From NCBI RefSeq assembly GCF_020166415.1, contig NZ_JAIQXV010000035.1:1-21909 (forward strand): DNA of 21,909 bases, given 5' to 3'. This DNA comes from Deinococcus multiflagellatus (lineage in GTDB: Bacteria > Deinococcota > Deinococci > Deinococcales > Deinococcaceae). The translations under genes and the position numbers were made by a program. This document shows positions 8,195-15,963 of this stretch, piece after piece. The stretch's first letter is position 1. The number at the start of each line of letters is the position of its first letter. The notes below the pieces were generated by a model. It made no database searches. It was given only the letters and a program-made list of their open reading frames with translations, and was not told the DNA's origin.

Positions 8195-8322
8195 GGATTC
8201 CGGTTCATCAGTTGTGGAACAACTGGTTAACCCGACCGGAGGGAGCAGGAACAACGGCGACGGAGAGGAGTGGAAGCACCGCAGCGAAGCGCAGGGGCTG
8301 AAACGGATCATCCGGAACCCGT
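8195..8322 (+). repeat. Palindromic intergenic repeat element, copy 2 (diverged)
   Basis: Starts three bases after the hydrolase stop. The left end GGATTCCGGTTCATCA (8195-8210) pairs roughly with the right end GATCATCCGGAACCC (8306-8320). A small hairpin GTTG...CAAC (8211-8223) follows the left end, then the core CGACCGGAGGGAGCAGGAA at 8233-8251, which is identical over 19 bases to 20204-20222. The part after the core (GGCGACGGAGAGGAG...) differs from the other copies, so this may be a related subfamily. Confidence 0.75.
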
Positions 8323-8366
8323 AATAAGGGGCTCACCCCGCCCTGTGATCTGATTCCACCCTCAGC

Positions 8367-8396
8367 TCAGCCCGCCGCGCTACAGTGGCGGGCTGA
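8367..8396 (+). promoter_or_regulatory. Perfect 10-bp inverted repeat enclosing a -10-like hexamer, upstream of rimO
   Basis: TCAGCCCGCC (8367-8376) and GGCGGGCTGA (8387-8396) are exact complements around the ten bases GCGCTACAGT. TACAGT (8381-8386) is a fair -10 hexamer and would start transcription near 8393, about 50 bases before the rimO ATG. The stem could be a regulator site over the promoter, or a 5' mRNA hairpin. No T run follows, so it is unlikely to be a terminator. Confidence 0.5.
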
Positions 8397-8444
8397 ACTC
8401 TGTGCCCCCAGGCCCTGGGCGCGGCGCACGAGCAAGGAGCGACC

Positions 8445-9929
8445 ATGACACAAGCCGTAACGCCCGCCCCGGCGACGAGTGGGGGCACAAAAAAGGTGGG
8501 GTTTATCAGCCTGGGCTGCCCCAAGGCGCTGGTGGACAGCGAGCGGATTCTGACCCAGCTGCGCGTGGAGGGCTACGAGGTGGCCCCCAGCTACGAGGAC
8601 GCCGACGCGGTGATCGTGAACACCTGCGGCTTTATCACGCCCGCCGTGGAAGAGAGCCTGAACGCCATTGGCGAGGCACTGGATCATGGCGGCAAGGTGA
8701 TCGTGACCGGCTGCCTGGGCGAGCGCCCCGAGAAAATCATGGAGCGCCACCCCAAGGTGGCGGCCATTACCGGCAGCGAGGCGGTGGACGACGTGATGGG
8801 CCACGTGCGCGAACTGCTGCCCATTGAAACGGACGCCTTTACGGGCCTGCTGCCGGTGGCGGCCCCCGGCATGCGCCCCGAGCGCGAGGCCACCCGCCAC
8901 GGCGACGTGTTCGCCCCCAGCGTGAAGCTGACGCCCCGGCACTACGCCTACGTGAAAATTGCCGAGGGCTGCAACCACACCTGCTCGTTCTGCATCATCC
9001 CCAAGCTGCGCGGCCTGCAGGTGTCGCGGGACGCGGGCGCGGTGCTGTACGAGGCCTTCCGGCTGATTGCGGGCGGCACCAAGGAACTCATGATCATCTC
9101 GCAGGACACCAGCGCCTACGGGGTGGACGTGCGGTACCGCGAAAGCGAATTCCAGGGCGAGCAGGTGCGCGCCCACCTGACCGATCTGGCCGCCAAGCTG
9201 GGCGAGATGGGCGCCTGGGTGCGCATGCACTACATCTACCCCTACCCGCACGTAGAAAAGCTGGTGGAGCTGATGGCGCAGGGCAAGATCCTGCCCTACC
9301 TGGATGTGCCGCTGCAGCACGCCAGCCCCAGTGTCCTGAAGCGCATGCGCCGGCCCGGGGCGGGCAAGCAGCTGGACACCATCCGCCGCTGGCGCGAGAT
9401 CTGCCCGGAACTGGTCATCCGCTCCACCTTTATCGTGGGCTTCCCGGGTGAGACGGAGGAAGAGTTCCAGGAGCTGCTGCAGTTTCTGGAAGACGCCCGC
9501 CTGGACCGTGTGGGGGCCTTTGCCTACTCCGATGTGGAGGAGGCCGACGCGAATCGGCTGGACGGCCCCGTGCCCGAGGAAGTCAAGCAGGAGCGGCTGG
9601 CCCGCTTCATGGAAGTGGCCCAGCGGATCAGCGCCGAGAAGCTGGCCGAAAAGGTGGGCCGGGTGATGGACGTGATCGTGGACGAGTTCAACGATGACGA
9701 GGATGACCAGCCCGGCACCAAGCTGATTGGCCGCACCAAGGGCGACGCCCCCGGCATTGACGGGCAGGTGTATGTGTACGCCGGGGACTTCGCCGGGCAG
9801 GTCAAGATCGGCGACATCGTGCGCGTGCGCATTGAGGATAGTGACGAGTACGACCTCTACGGCGAGGTGGTCGAGAAACCGGCCTGGACGCCGAACGTGC
9901 CGCAGCTGGGGCATTTCGGGCGGCACTAG
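8445..9929 (+). CDS. rimO: Ribosomal protein S12 methylthiotransferase RimO
   Basis: 494 residues. The amino-terminal methylthiotransferase domain carries the three cluster-binding Cys: Cys25 (SLGCPK), Cys61 (NTCGF) and Cys90 (TGCLGERPE). The radical-SAM motif CNHTCSFC supplies Cys176, Cys180 and Cys183. [13 protein letters not shown] and YIYPYP mark RimO rather than MiaB, and a TRAM domain closes the protein (about 425-490). The enzyme adds a methylthio group to a conserved Asp of ribosomal protein S12 using two [4Fe-4S] clusters and S-adenosylmethionine. The acidic insert NDDEDDQPG before the TRAM domain is a small peculiarity. AAGGAG lies six bases before the ATG. The gene appears to stand alone, with the defence locus beginning 95 bases downstream. 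Confidence 0.96.
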   Translation: MTQAVTPAPATSGGTKKVGFISLGCPKALVDSERILTQLRVEGYEVAPSYEDADAVIVNTCGFITPAVEESLNAIGEALDHGGKVIVTGCLGERPEKIMERHPKVAAITGSEAVDDVMGHVRELLPIETDAFTGLLPVAAPGMRPEREATRHGDVFAPSVKLTPRHYAYVKIAEGCNHTCSFCIIPKLRGLQVSRDAGAVLYEAFRLIAGGTKELMIISQDTSAYGVDVRYRESEFQGEQVRAHLTDLAAKLGEMGAWVRMHYIYPYPHVEKLVELMAQGKILPYLDVPLQHASPSVLKRMRRPGAGKQLDTIRRWREICPELVIRSTFIVGFPGETEEEFQELLQFLEDARLDRVGAFAYSDVEEADANRLDGPVPEEVKQERLARFMEVAQRISAEKLAEKVGRVMDVIVDEFNDDEDDQPGTKLIGRTKGDAPGIDGQVYVYAGDFAGQVKIGDIVRVRIEDSDEYDLYGEVVEKPAWTPNVPQLGHFGRH

Positions 9930-10007
9930 GGAGCGCTTTCGCGCCCGGTCTAAGAGTCAAAAGGTCGCGAAAAGATGGGGCTCCGGAGGCATATTTCATC
10001 GCAAGCC

Positions 10008-10024
10008 TCTAAAATTGGAAGGGA
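10008..10024 (+). promoter_or_regulatory. Candidate -10 and ribosome-binding site of the restriction-modification locus
   Basis: TAAAAT at 10010-10015 is a good -10 hexamer nine bases before the ATG, and GGAAGGGA abuts the ATG. The message would be nearly leaderless. No convincing -35 is seen. Confidence 0.4.
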
Positions 10025-12046
10025 ATGCAGACGCTCCCCGAACTCCTCGGCGCAGCCAATTTTGGCTCCGCCGCTTCCATTTTTGGCACGACCGCCATCA
10101 ATGATGTCAACGACCGCCTCATTGAGAAGAACGGCAAAACTTACGTGAAATGCCTCGTCCGGGACAAGGACGTGCAGGCCAAGCAGGAAGAGGTGGTGCG
10201 CCAACTCTGGCTCCACCGCCTGCTGCACCACTACGGATATCCCAAGGGCCGAATGACCGTCGAGTACCCGGTGACGTTTGGGCGAGATACCAGCAAACGC
10301 GCCGACATCGTGGTCTTCGACAAGGACGACCCCACCGCACCGTACATCCTGGTGGAGATCAAACAGGGCAAGCTGAAGGATGGCAAAGACCAGCTCAAGT
10401 CCTACACGCTCGCCACGGGAGCGCCGCTGGCCCTGTGGGGCAACTCGGCGCAGGGCGTGACATGGAACCGGCGCAACCACAACACCTTCGTCGAGATTCC
10501 CGACCTACCCACCAACGCCCAGACCATCGAGGAGATCGTCAGTACGCCCTGGACCATCCAGACGCTCATCGAGAAGGAAGAGGAGCGCGACCGGGCCGGA
10601 ACCCAGGCCCGCAGCCTGCGGGACCTGATCGAGGACATGGAAAACGAAGTCCTCGCCAACGCGGGCGTGGATGTGTTCGAGGAAGTGTTCAAGCTCATCT
10701 TTACCAAGCTGTACGACGAGATGAGCAGCTACCGCACCAGGCACAAGGCGCTGCGGTTCAGAAACAGCAACACCGCCGCCAGCCTCAAAGACCAGATTCA
10801 GAAGCTCTTTGATGAGGCCCGCAAGAAGTGGCCCGGCGTCTTCCCCGAAGACGACCGCATCCGCCTGAGCGCCGAACACCTGCAGGTGTGCGTGGGCAGC
10901 CTGGAGGAGTGGAAGCTCTTTAACAGCAACCTTGACGTGGTGGACGAAGCCTTCGAGTACCTGGTCAACAAGAGCAGCAAGGGCGAGAAGGGCCAGTATT
11001 TCACGCCGCGCTGGGTCATTGATATGGCTGTCAAGATGATGAACCCGAAAGAGGAAGAGACCATCATCGACACGGCGGCGGGCAGCGCTGGGTTCACGGT
11101 CCACAGCATCTTTCACGTTTGGGATCAGATCAAAGCCGATCTGGACAAAGACAAGCCCGCTGAGGAAAGGGGAAAATCACACCTCTTCTCGATGGAAGAA
11201 AAGGACCGCCGGTTTCACGATTACGTGGCCGAGAAGGTCTACGCCATAGACTTCGACGAAAAAAGCGTGCGCGTGGCCCGCTGCCTGAACCTGATCGCCG
11301 GAGACGGACAGACCAACGTGCTGCACCTCAACACCCTCGATTACCCCAAGTGGGACCAGCGGGTGGACGAGGAAGAGTGGCAAGACGCCTACGGTGACGG
11401 CTGGCGCAGGCTCAAGCGGCTCCGCAAGGACAAGAAGAGTTACCGACACTTCGGGTTTGACGTGCTGCTCGCCAACCCGCCCTTCGCGGGCGACATCAAG
11501 CAGAGTTCGATGCTGAGTCACTACGACCTGGGGCACAAGACCAACGGCAAGGTCGAGAGTGCTGTGGGCCGCGACCTGCTGTTTATTGAGCGCAACCTCG
11601 ACTTTCTGAAACCGGGTGGGCGAATGGCCGTGGTGTTGCCGCAGGGCCGCTTCAACAACAGCAGCGACAAGCGTGTGCGCGAGTACATCATGGAGCGCTG
11701 CCGCATCCTGGCCGTGGTCGGGCTGCACCCCAACACCTTCAAGCCCCACACGGGCACCAAGACCAGCGTGCTGTTTGTGCAAAAGTGGAACGAAGACCCG
11801 GATGCTGGCCCGCTGTGCCCCCCGCGTGACGACTACCCCATCTTTTTTGCTACCCAGCAGAAGCCCAGCAAGGACAACAGCGGTGACAAAATCTACGTGA
11901 CCGATGCCCGGGGCCTGCGCAAGCGCGACAGCCACGGGCACTGGATCGTGCAGCACGATCTGTTCAACCACGAGGGCGAGACCGAGGACGGCATTGCCGA
12001 AGCCTTTGCCGAGTTTGCCCGCCGGGAGAAGCTCAGTTTTTTTTAG
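10025..12046 (+). CDS. Nuclease-methyltransferase fusion: HsdR-N-like PD-(D/E)XK domain plus N6-adenine methyltransferase
   Basis: 673 residues. Residues about 40-160 match the amino-terminal nuclease domain of type I R subunits (HSDR_N_2 type): RADIVVFDKDD with Asp94, then ILVEIKQGK with Glu111 and Lys113, a PD-(D/E)XK core. A helical linker (about 165-310) leads to an HsdM-like N6-adenine methyltransferase: GQYFTPRWVIDMAVKMM (324-340), the SAM motif DTAAGSAGF (349-357) and the catalytic NPPF (484-487). A specificity subunit follows at once. No helicase domain is present here or elsewhere in the window. Nuclease and methyltransferase in one chain plus a separate S subunit is the BcgI-like (type IIB/IIG) plan. 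The ORF ends in a run of eight T containing the last Phe codons and the stop; a -1 shift there continues in frame into the next gene. Restriction activity is inferred. Confidence 0.88.
   Translation: MQTLPELLGAANFGSAASIFGTTAINDVNDRLIEKNGKTYVKCLVRDKDVQAKQEEVVRQLWLHRLLHHYGYPKGRMTVEYPVTFGRDTSKRADIVVFDKDDPTAPYILVEIKQGKLKDGKDQLKSYTLATGAPLALWGNSAQGVTWNRRNHNTFVEIPDLPTNAQTIEEIVSTPWTIQTLIEKEEERDRAGTQARSLRDLIEDMENEVLANAGVDVFEEVFKLIFTKLYDEMSSYRTRHKALRFRNSNTAASLKDQIQKLFDEARKKWPGVFPEDDRIRLSAEHLQVCVGSLEEWKLFNSNLDVVDEAFEYLVNKSSKGEKGQYFTPRWVIDMAVKMMNPKEEETIIDTAAGSAGFTVHSIFHVWDQIKADLDKDKPAEERGKSHLFSMEEKDRRFHDYVAEKVYAIDFDEKSVRVARCLNLIAGDGQTNVLHLNTLDYPKWDQRVDEEEWQDAYGDGWRRLKRLRKDKKSYRHFGFDVLLANPPFAGDIKQSSMLSHYDLGHKTNGKVESAVGRDLLFIERNLDFLKPGGRMAVVLPQGRFNNSSDKRVREYIMERCRILAVVGLHPNTFKPHTGTKTSVLFVQKWNEDPDAGPLCPPRDDYPIFFATQQKPSKDNSGDKIYVTDARGLRKRDSHGHWIVQHDLFNHEGETEDGIAEAFAEFARREKLSFF
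12037..12044 (+). repeat. T8 homopolymer at the methyltransferase stop codon
   Basis: Eight consecutive T precede AG, so the normal frame reads AGT TTT TTT TAG. Slipping back one base, or gaining one T, reads TTT TTA GAT CGC and stays open through 17 codons (LDRPFDEARYRALQEGLE) into the specificity gene at 12097. It is the most obvious homopolymer in the locus. Confidence 0.8.
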
Positions 12047-12096
12047 ATCGCCCCTTCGATGAAGCCCGCTACCGGGCACTTCAGGAGGGGCTGGAA

Positions 12097-13491
12097 ATGG
12101 CTGAGGTCAGACTGAGTGAGGTCTCCACAGGCAATGCCCAGAAGAGATTTGACCCGGAATATTTCAACCGCGCGGCACTGTTCGCCGCCAAACAGCTTGA
12201 AGGCGCTTCAGAGCTTGGCAGCTTGGTTGATTCTGGATACCGAGTTGTCTATGAGAACACAGAGGCCATAGAGGTGAACGAGGAGAGCACTCTTCCCTAT
12301 TTTCTCCAATCCTCAGACATCACAACGCCTTTTATAAATTCCGAAGGCATGATTCGTGTCGCGGAGTCGGAATGGTTGCGTTATCCAAAAGGCAGGATTC
12401 AGCCGGGAGAATTGCTCATCGAAGTCAAGGGCAAGGCAGAAAAAATTGCCATCGTGCCCGAGAAGTTTCCCACCAAAACTCTTGTTACCGGAACCTGTTT
12501 CAAACTTACTACCAAGAACGACGATGACAAATATTTGATAGCAACTTTTCTGCTGACAAAGTACGGTCAGGCTCTGAAGGACAGAGCAAAGACCAATCTT
12601 CTGGTCAGTTACATTGCAAAGGATGATCTTTACAGTATTCCGATTCCCAGCGTCACGAATGCCTTGCTGAAAGAGATCAAACGTCTCTATAAATCAAGTG
12701 AGCTACTGAGAGAACAGGCCCACACCCAGCTCAAGCAAGCCGAGGCCCTCCTCCTCTCCGAGTTGGGGCTGGAGCAGTGGCAGCCGCCCGAGGCGCTGAC
12801 CTACGAGCGGCGTGCAAAGGATGTGTTTGGAGCGGGGCGGCTGGATGCGGAGTATTTCGCGCCAAAAATCACGGACCTTCTGGGTCGCCTGGAGGCTTCG
12901 GGGCAGACCCTCGCGGACATTGCCCCAGCCAGGCACGAGAGGTTCACCCCAACAAAGGGCGAACATTTTCAGTACATCGAGATTGGCGGAGTGAAGGGTG
13001 ATGGCACCGTCGAGGCCGAAACCGTAGCAGGCGAGGACGCGCCGAGCCGTGCCACCTGGTATGTCCGGGGGGGCGATGTGGTGACTTCCACCGTGCGCCC
13101 CATCCGCCGCCTGTCTGCCGTCGTCTCACCTGCACAGGATGGGAACGTGTGTTCATCGGGGTTTGTGGTGCTGGAACCTCTCGGCGTGCCCTCTGAACTG
13201 CTCTTGACCTATCTCCGGCTGCCGCACGTCTGCCAAATCCTCGATTTGCGCACGAGCGCCAGCCTGTACCCGGCTCTCTCGGAGCGCGACCTGATGAGTA
13301 TGCCCATCCCCACGTTTACCCCGGGCACGGTTGAAGCTGTGGTGCGGAGCGTCCGGGAATCGCACGAGAGGCGGGCACAGTCCTCCCAGCTTCTCGACGC
13401 AGCCAAGCGGGCCGTCGAAATCGCCATCGAAGAATCGGAGGCGGCGGCGCTGGCGTATCTCTCACGGAGGGCGTTCGATCATGGCGAATAA
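12097..13491 (+). CDS. hsdS: Type I-like specificity subunit with two target-recognition domains
   Basis: 464 residues. The protein is a tandem of two similar halves: QKRFDPEYFNRAA near residue 16 corresponds to GRLDAEYFAPKIT near 246, each followed by a variable target-recognition domain and then a helical spacer rich in Glu/Lys/Gln (about 195-225 and 415-460). DLYSIPIPSV and DLMSMPIPTF are the matching ends of the recognition domains. This is the usual S-subunit plan, reading a bipartite DNA site for the methyltransferase-nuclease. AGGAGG eight bases before the ATG supports separate translation, yet the frame is open 17 codons further upstream to the T8 run of the previous gene. The first recognition domain (about 12170-12715) is clearly richer in A+T than the rest, as if exchanged. 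The HEPN gene overlaps its last codons. Confidence 0.92.
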   Translation: MAEVRLSEVSTGNAQKRFDPEYFNRAALFAAKQLEGASELGSLVDSGYRVVYENTEAIEVNEESTLPYFLQSSDITTPFINSEGMIRVAESEWLRYPKGRIQPGELLIEVKGKAEKIAIVPEKFPTKTLVTGTCFKLTTKNDDDKYLIATFLLTKYGQALKDRAKTNLLVSYIAKDDLYSIPIPSVTNALLKEIKRLYKSSELLREQAHTQLKQAEALLLSELGLEQWQPPEALTYERRAKDVFGAGRLDAEYFAPKITDLLGRLEASGQTLADIAPARHERFTPTKGEHFQYIEIGGVKGDGTVEAETVAGEDAPSRATWYVRGGDVVTSTVRPIRRLSAVVSPAQDGNVCSSGFVVLEPLGVPSELLLTYLRLPHVCQILDLRTSASLYPALSERDLMSMPIPTFTPGTVEAVVRSVRESHERRAQSSQLLDAAKRAVEIAIEESEAAALAYLSRRAFDHGE

Positions 13492-14101
13492 CTATGTTGA
13501 CAATAAAACCTATTGGGATGACTTATCAGACCTAGATTATATTTCAGCTTTTGTTAAAGCATGGCTTGCATTCAATGCTTGGTATAGAAGTCATTATAAC
13601 TTAAGTACGGACAGAGAGATTCTCGATCAAATTAAATTTGTGCCTAATCCTATCAAAAACAGGGCAGAGACTATGCTAAAGACCTCTGGGAGTGATAAAC
13701 AAAAGAGGTTTAAGCCTGATCAGGACGCTTTGGAATTGAGATCAGAAATCGCCCTTCTTCATGACAGACTAGAGAAGCATCCTTTAACGCCATTTGATAA
13801 AAAGAGGAGTACGTATAAAAAAATAACTATGACGAATGTTTTCTTGAAAAGAAGAACACCAGCCGTACAATCAACTTCATATAGCGGTTTAACCTATGAG
13901 GTGATCCCAATCTTAAGCGGAACACAAATACAAAGGATAACCGTAAAGGTATCTCGTGCCAATGGAAGCCAGGTTAGATTCCTGCACACACAAACAAAAT
14001 TCGACGAGAACGACTTAACTTCTCAACCTAATTTTGCTACCTCTTTGAATCCCAATCAAATAGGGCGACTTTTAGCTCTATATAGAGAAATCAACCCCTA
14101 A
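13481..14101 (+). CDS. AT-rich HEPN-family protein, amino-terminal part, ended by an in-frame TAA
   Basis: 206 residues to the stop. The ATG at 13481 overlaps the end of the specificity gene and has GGAGG at 13466-13470, ten bases upstream; the frame is open further back but only as a shadow of hsdS. The start region DYISAFVKAWLAFNAWYRSHY is a helix typical of HEPN-like proteins found in defence loci. The middle is charged and without a known domain. Reading on after the TAA (14099-14101) in the same frame gives 71 further codons that contain the R-x4-H motif expected for HEPN ribonucleases, so this ORF alone lacks the catalytic half. Base composition is far more A+T-rich than the flanks, indicating transfer from elsewhere. 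Translational coupling to hsdS suggests an accessory or back-up effector; this is inference. Confidence 0.7.
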   Translation: MANNYVDNKTYWDDLSDLDYISAFVKAWLAFNAWYRSHYNLSTDREILDQIKFVPNPIKNRAETMLKTSGSDKQKRFKPDQDALELRSEIALLHDRLEKHPLTPFDKKRSTYKKITMTNVFLKRRTPAVQSTSYSGLTYEVIPILSGTQIQRITVKVSRANGSQVRFLHTQTKFDENDLTSQPNFATSLNPNQIGRLLALYREINP

Positions 14102-14317
14102 TGCTTTGCAGATCTCACTAATTTCACTACCGATGAGATAGAATGCGACTCATATACTTTTAAATGTTCATCCGAAGATTTATTCGCGGGAACTATTGAG
14201 ACATTGTATAATATGAGGTGTATGCTGTTTCACGGAGAACTCGTTCCTTCTCGTGATGCCAAACTTTGCTATGAACCCGCCTATCGTGTATTGAAAAAGT
14301 TTTTGACGTTCATTTAG
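14102..14317 (+). pseudogene. Carboxy-terminal HEPN remnant in frame after the stop codon
   Basis: 71 codons, same frame as the preceding ORF, ending at TAG (14315-14317). It reads CFADLTNFTTDEIECDS..., then LYNMRCMLFHGEL, where Arg and His are separated by four residues (R-x4-H), the catalytic pattern of HEPN RNases, and ends YEPAYRVLKKFLTFI. There is no start codon with a ribosome-binding site ahead of it: the ATG overlapping the stop (TAATG at 14099-14103) opens a different frame that ends after six codons, and the in-frame ATG at 14213 comes just before the motif. Either the gene is broken by one substitution, the stop is read through, or the base is a sequence error. Confidence 0.65.
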
Positions 14318-14351
14318 ATGAAGTACGTCGCTATCTACATTATAAGTGCTT

Positions 14352-15794
14352 TTAACTTCTTCCCAACAGGTACTTCACCACGTCTCCCGCCGTGTAGCCG
14401 TGCGTCCAGTTGCCCAGCTTAGCCAGATCGTCGCCGCTGGTGAGCAGGGGCAGTTCGCACTCGCCGCCCCTTTGCACCTGCGCGTATCCGGCCATCAGGG
14501 CATTGCACAGGCATTTGCGGCCCAGGGTGTCCTCGGCTTTGCCGCCCTTCTGCACGTACTGTTCCACGGGCTCGGCGGGGCAGCGCAGGCCCACCCGTTC
14601 GCCTTCCCAGTAGGCTTCGCGCAGGTAGCCGATGTCGCAGATGAGGGTGCGGGCCGCGTAGTGCCCGGGGTCCGAGAGGGTGCTGGGCAGCTGCACCACC
14701 TTGAAGCGAAACCCGGTGGGCTAGGCGAGGGGATCGGTAAAGACTGCCCCCCCACCCGCCCGCACGGCAGCCAGGGCCTGCGCGCCCATCTGGGGCCTCA
14801 GTCCGCTCTCGCGGCAGTACTGAAACAGGGTGCCCACCTCCAGCGCCCGCCGCAACCCCTCGGGCGAGCCGCTGCGCCCGGCGAGCCAGAAGGGCAGGCC
14901 CAGGCGGCGCAGCTGTTCGAGGTCGACGTGGTCGCGCTCGGTGTAGACGGGCCGTCCGGTTTCGTCGTAGCCCACCTGGCCCCGGGGCGTTGTGGCCGCC
15001 AGCGGTGGGGCCGTCCACGACGAAGCCCTGAAGGCTCCCGGTGGACTTGCGGGCCAGCACCCCCGCCAGGACGTGCGAGGAGACGATGGCATAGAAGTTC
15101 GGGCGGTGAAGGGCCACGCCCCCAAAACCGAAGTCAGCGGGATCGAACGTCAGGGGCACGCTGGCGGAGGGGCTGTCACCTTTCACCTCCACCCGGAAGG
15201 TTCCGGCCTGCCCATCGGCGAAGGCGTCCATCACGCCGGGAATCTCGCGCGGAATGCCCGCTCCCATGATCACCGTGTCCACCCGGCGAGCATCGCGCCG
15301 TACAGGGCAGGCAGCGTGTGCATGTGCAGCTTGGTCAGCAGGTTGATGCCCATGGGGTTGATGTGCCCCTCGCGCGCCAGGGCCACTTCAGCGAAGCTGC
15401 CCAGCAGCGAGAGTTCCCAGGCGGTGCGGTGCGAGGTCATCGTGGGCATCGGCACGCGCCGGTAGGGCTGGCCGCGCGCGCGGCCTCCTTCCCGCAGGTA
15501 GGTGTCCACCACCCGCTGCGCCCGGTCAGCGTCCGGAAACTGGGCCAGGGCGCGGCGCATTTGGCCGCCCGGGTCGCCGTCTTGCAGCCGCCGCACGAGC
15601 AGGATGTCGATGCCGGTGCCCGACACCACGCCGAGCTGCCCAGTGCGCGAGACGGCCTGGGCCAGGCCCCAGTGGGAGATGGCGACGCCCATCCTGCCCT
15701 GAATGACGCGTGGGAGGGGGACGGGAGCGGCGGGCGAGAGGCAATGGGACGAGGCAGGAACAGCGCCGCCACGGGCGCTTTCCTTCTTCCCCAC
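14352..15794 (-). pseudogene. Nitronate monooxygenase-like flavoprotein, broken by two frameshifts and a stop
   Basis: Assembled from two frames it gives about 480 residues of a nitronate monooxygenase (2-nitropropane dioxygenase) family TIM barrel: LPRVIQGRMGVAISHWGLA, QLGVVSGTGIDILLVRR, INPMGINLLTK, VIMGAGIPREIPGVMDAF, FVVDGPTAGGHNA, LPFWLAGRSGSPEGL and FTDPLA. The GTG at 15794 with GGGAGG six bases before it is a plausible start. Lesions: near 15281-15284 one G is missing (frame runs GWTR then stops); near 14993-14997 the frame returns after loss of two (or five) bases in a C/G run; at 14721-14723 TAG replaces a codon after DPLA, and the same frame continues PTGFRFKVVQLP to the true end at 14352. 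Members of the family oxidise nitronates with FMN. As written it would not yield an intact enzyme. Confidence 0.85.
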
Positions 15795-15963
15795 TGTGCG
15801 CCTCCCGCCGCCCCGCTCCGTCACCTTTGGAACGCGGTCAAACGCCCGGCTTAGATTCGCGCCCGAACTCCAGCCCGAATGGGCATGCTGCTCTCCCCTC
15901 TTCCTTCCTCTCGCTGACGGCTGACCACTGAACGCTGACTGCCCAAAAGGAGTGCCCCTGCCC
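15795..15963. promoter_or_regulatory. Divergent gap between nitronate monooxygenase and DUF2330 genes
   Basis: Carries ribosome-binding sites for both directions: GGGAGG for the minus gene, and AAGGAG (15947-15952) eleven bases before the DUF2330 ATG at 15964. A heptad-repeat tract occupies 15913-15940. I see no clear -35/-10 pair. Confidence 0.4.
15913..15940 (+). repeat. Four degenerate 7-base repeats
   Basis: GCTGACG, GCTGACC, ACTGAAC and GCTGACT follow one another without spacing just before the DUF2330 ribosome-binding site. The period matches the heptads at 18464 and 21524, although the unit sequence differs. Confidence 0.6.

Noticed and set aside
6278..8311. 677-codon ORF on the minus strand
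   Set aside because: Antisense shadow of the lipoprotein hydrolase, whose catalytic motifs, signal peptide and ribosome-binding site are complete on the plus strand.
8367..9926. 519-codon ORF on the minus strand
   Set aside because: Antisense shadow of rimO; low-complexity His/Gly/Ala content typical of high-GC mirror frames.
9936..9974. CTTTCGCG / CGCGAAAAG arms after rimO as a terminator
   Set aside because: The loop is over 20 bases, the arms are imperfect and no T run follows.
14099..14121. TAATG stop-start overlap as re-initiation of the HEPN second half
   Set aside because: The ATG opens a different frame that ends after six codons, so it cannot produce the R-x4-H part.
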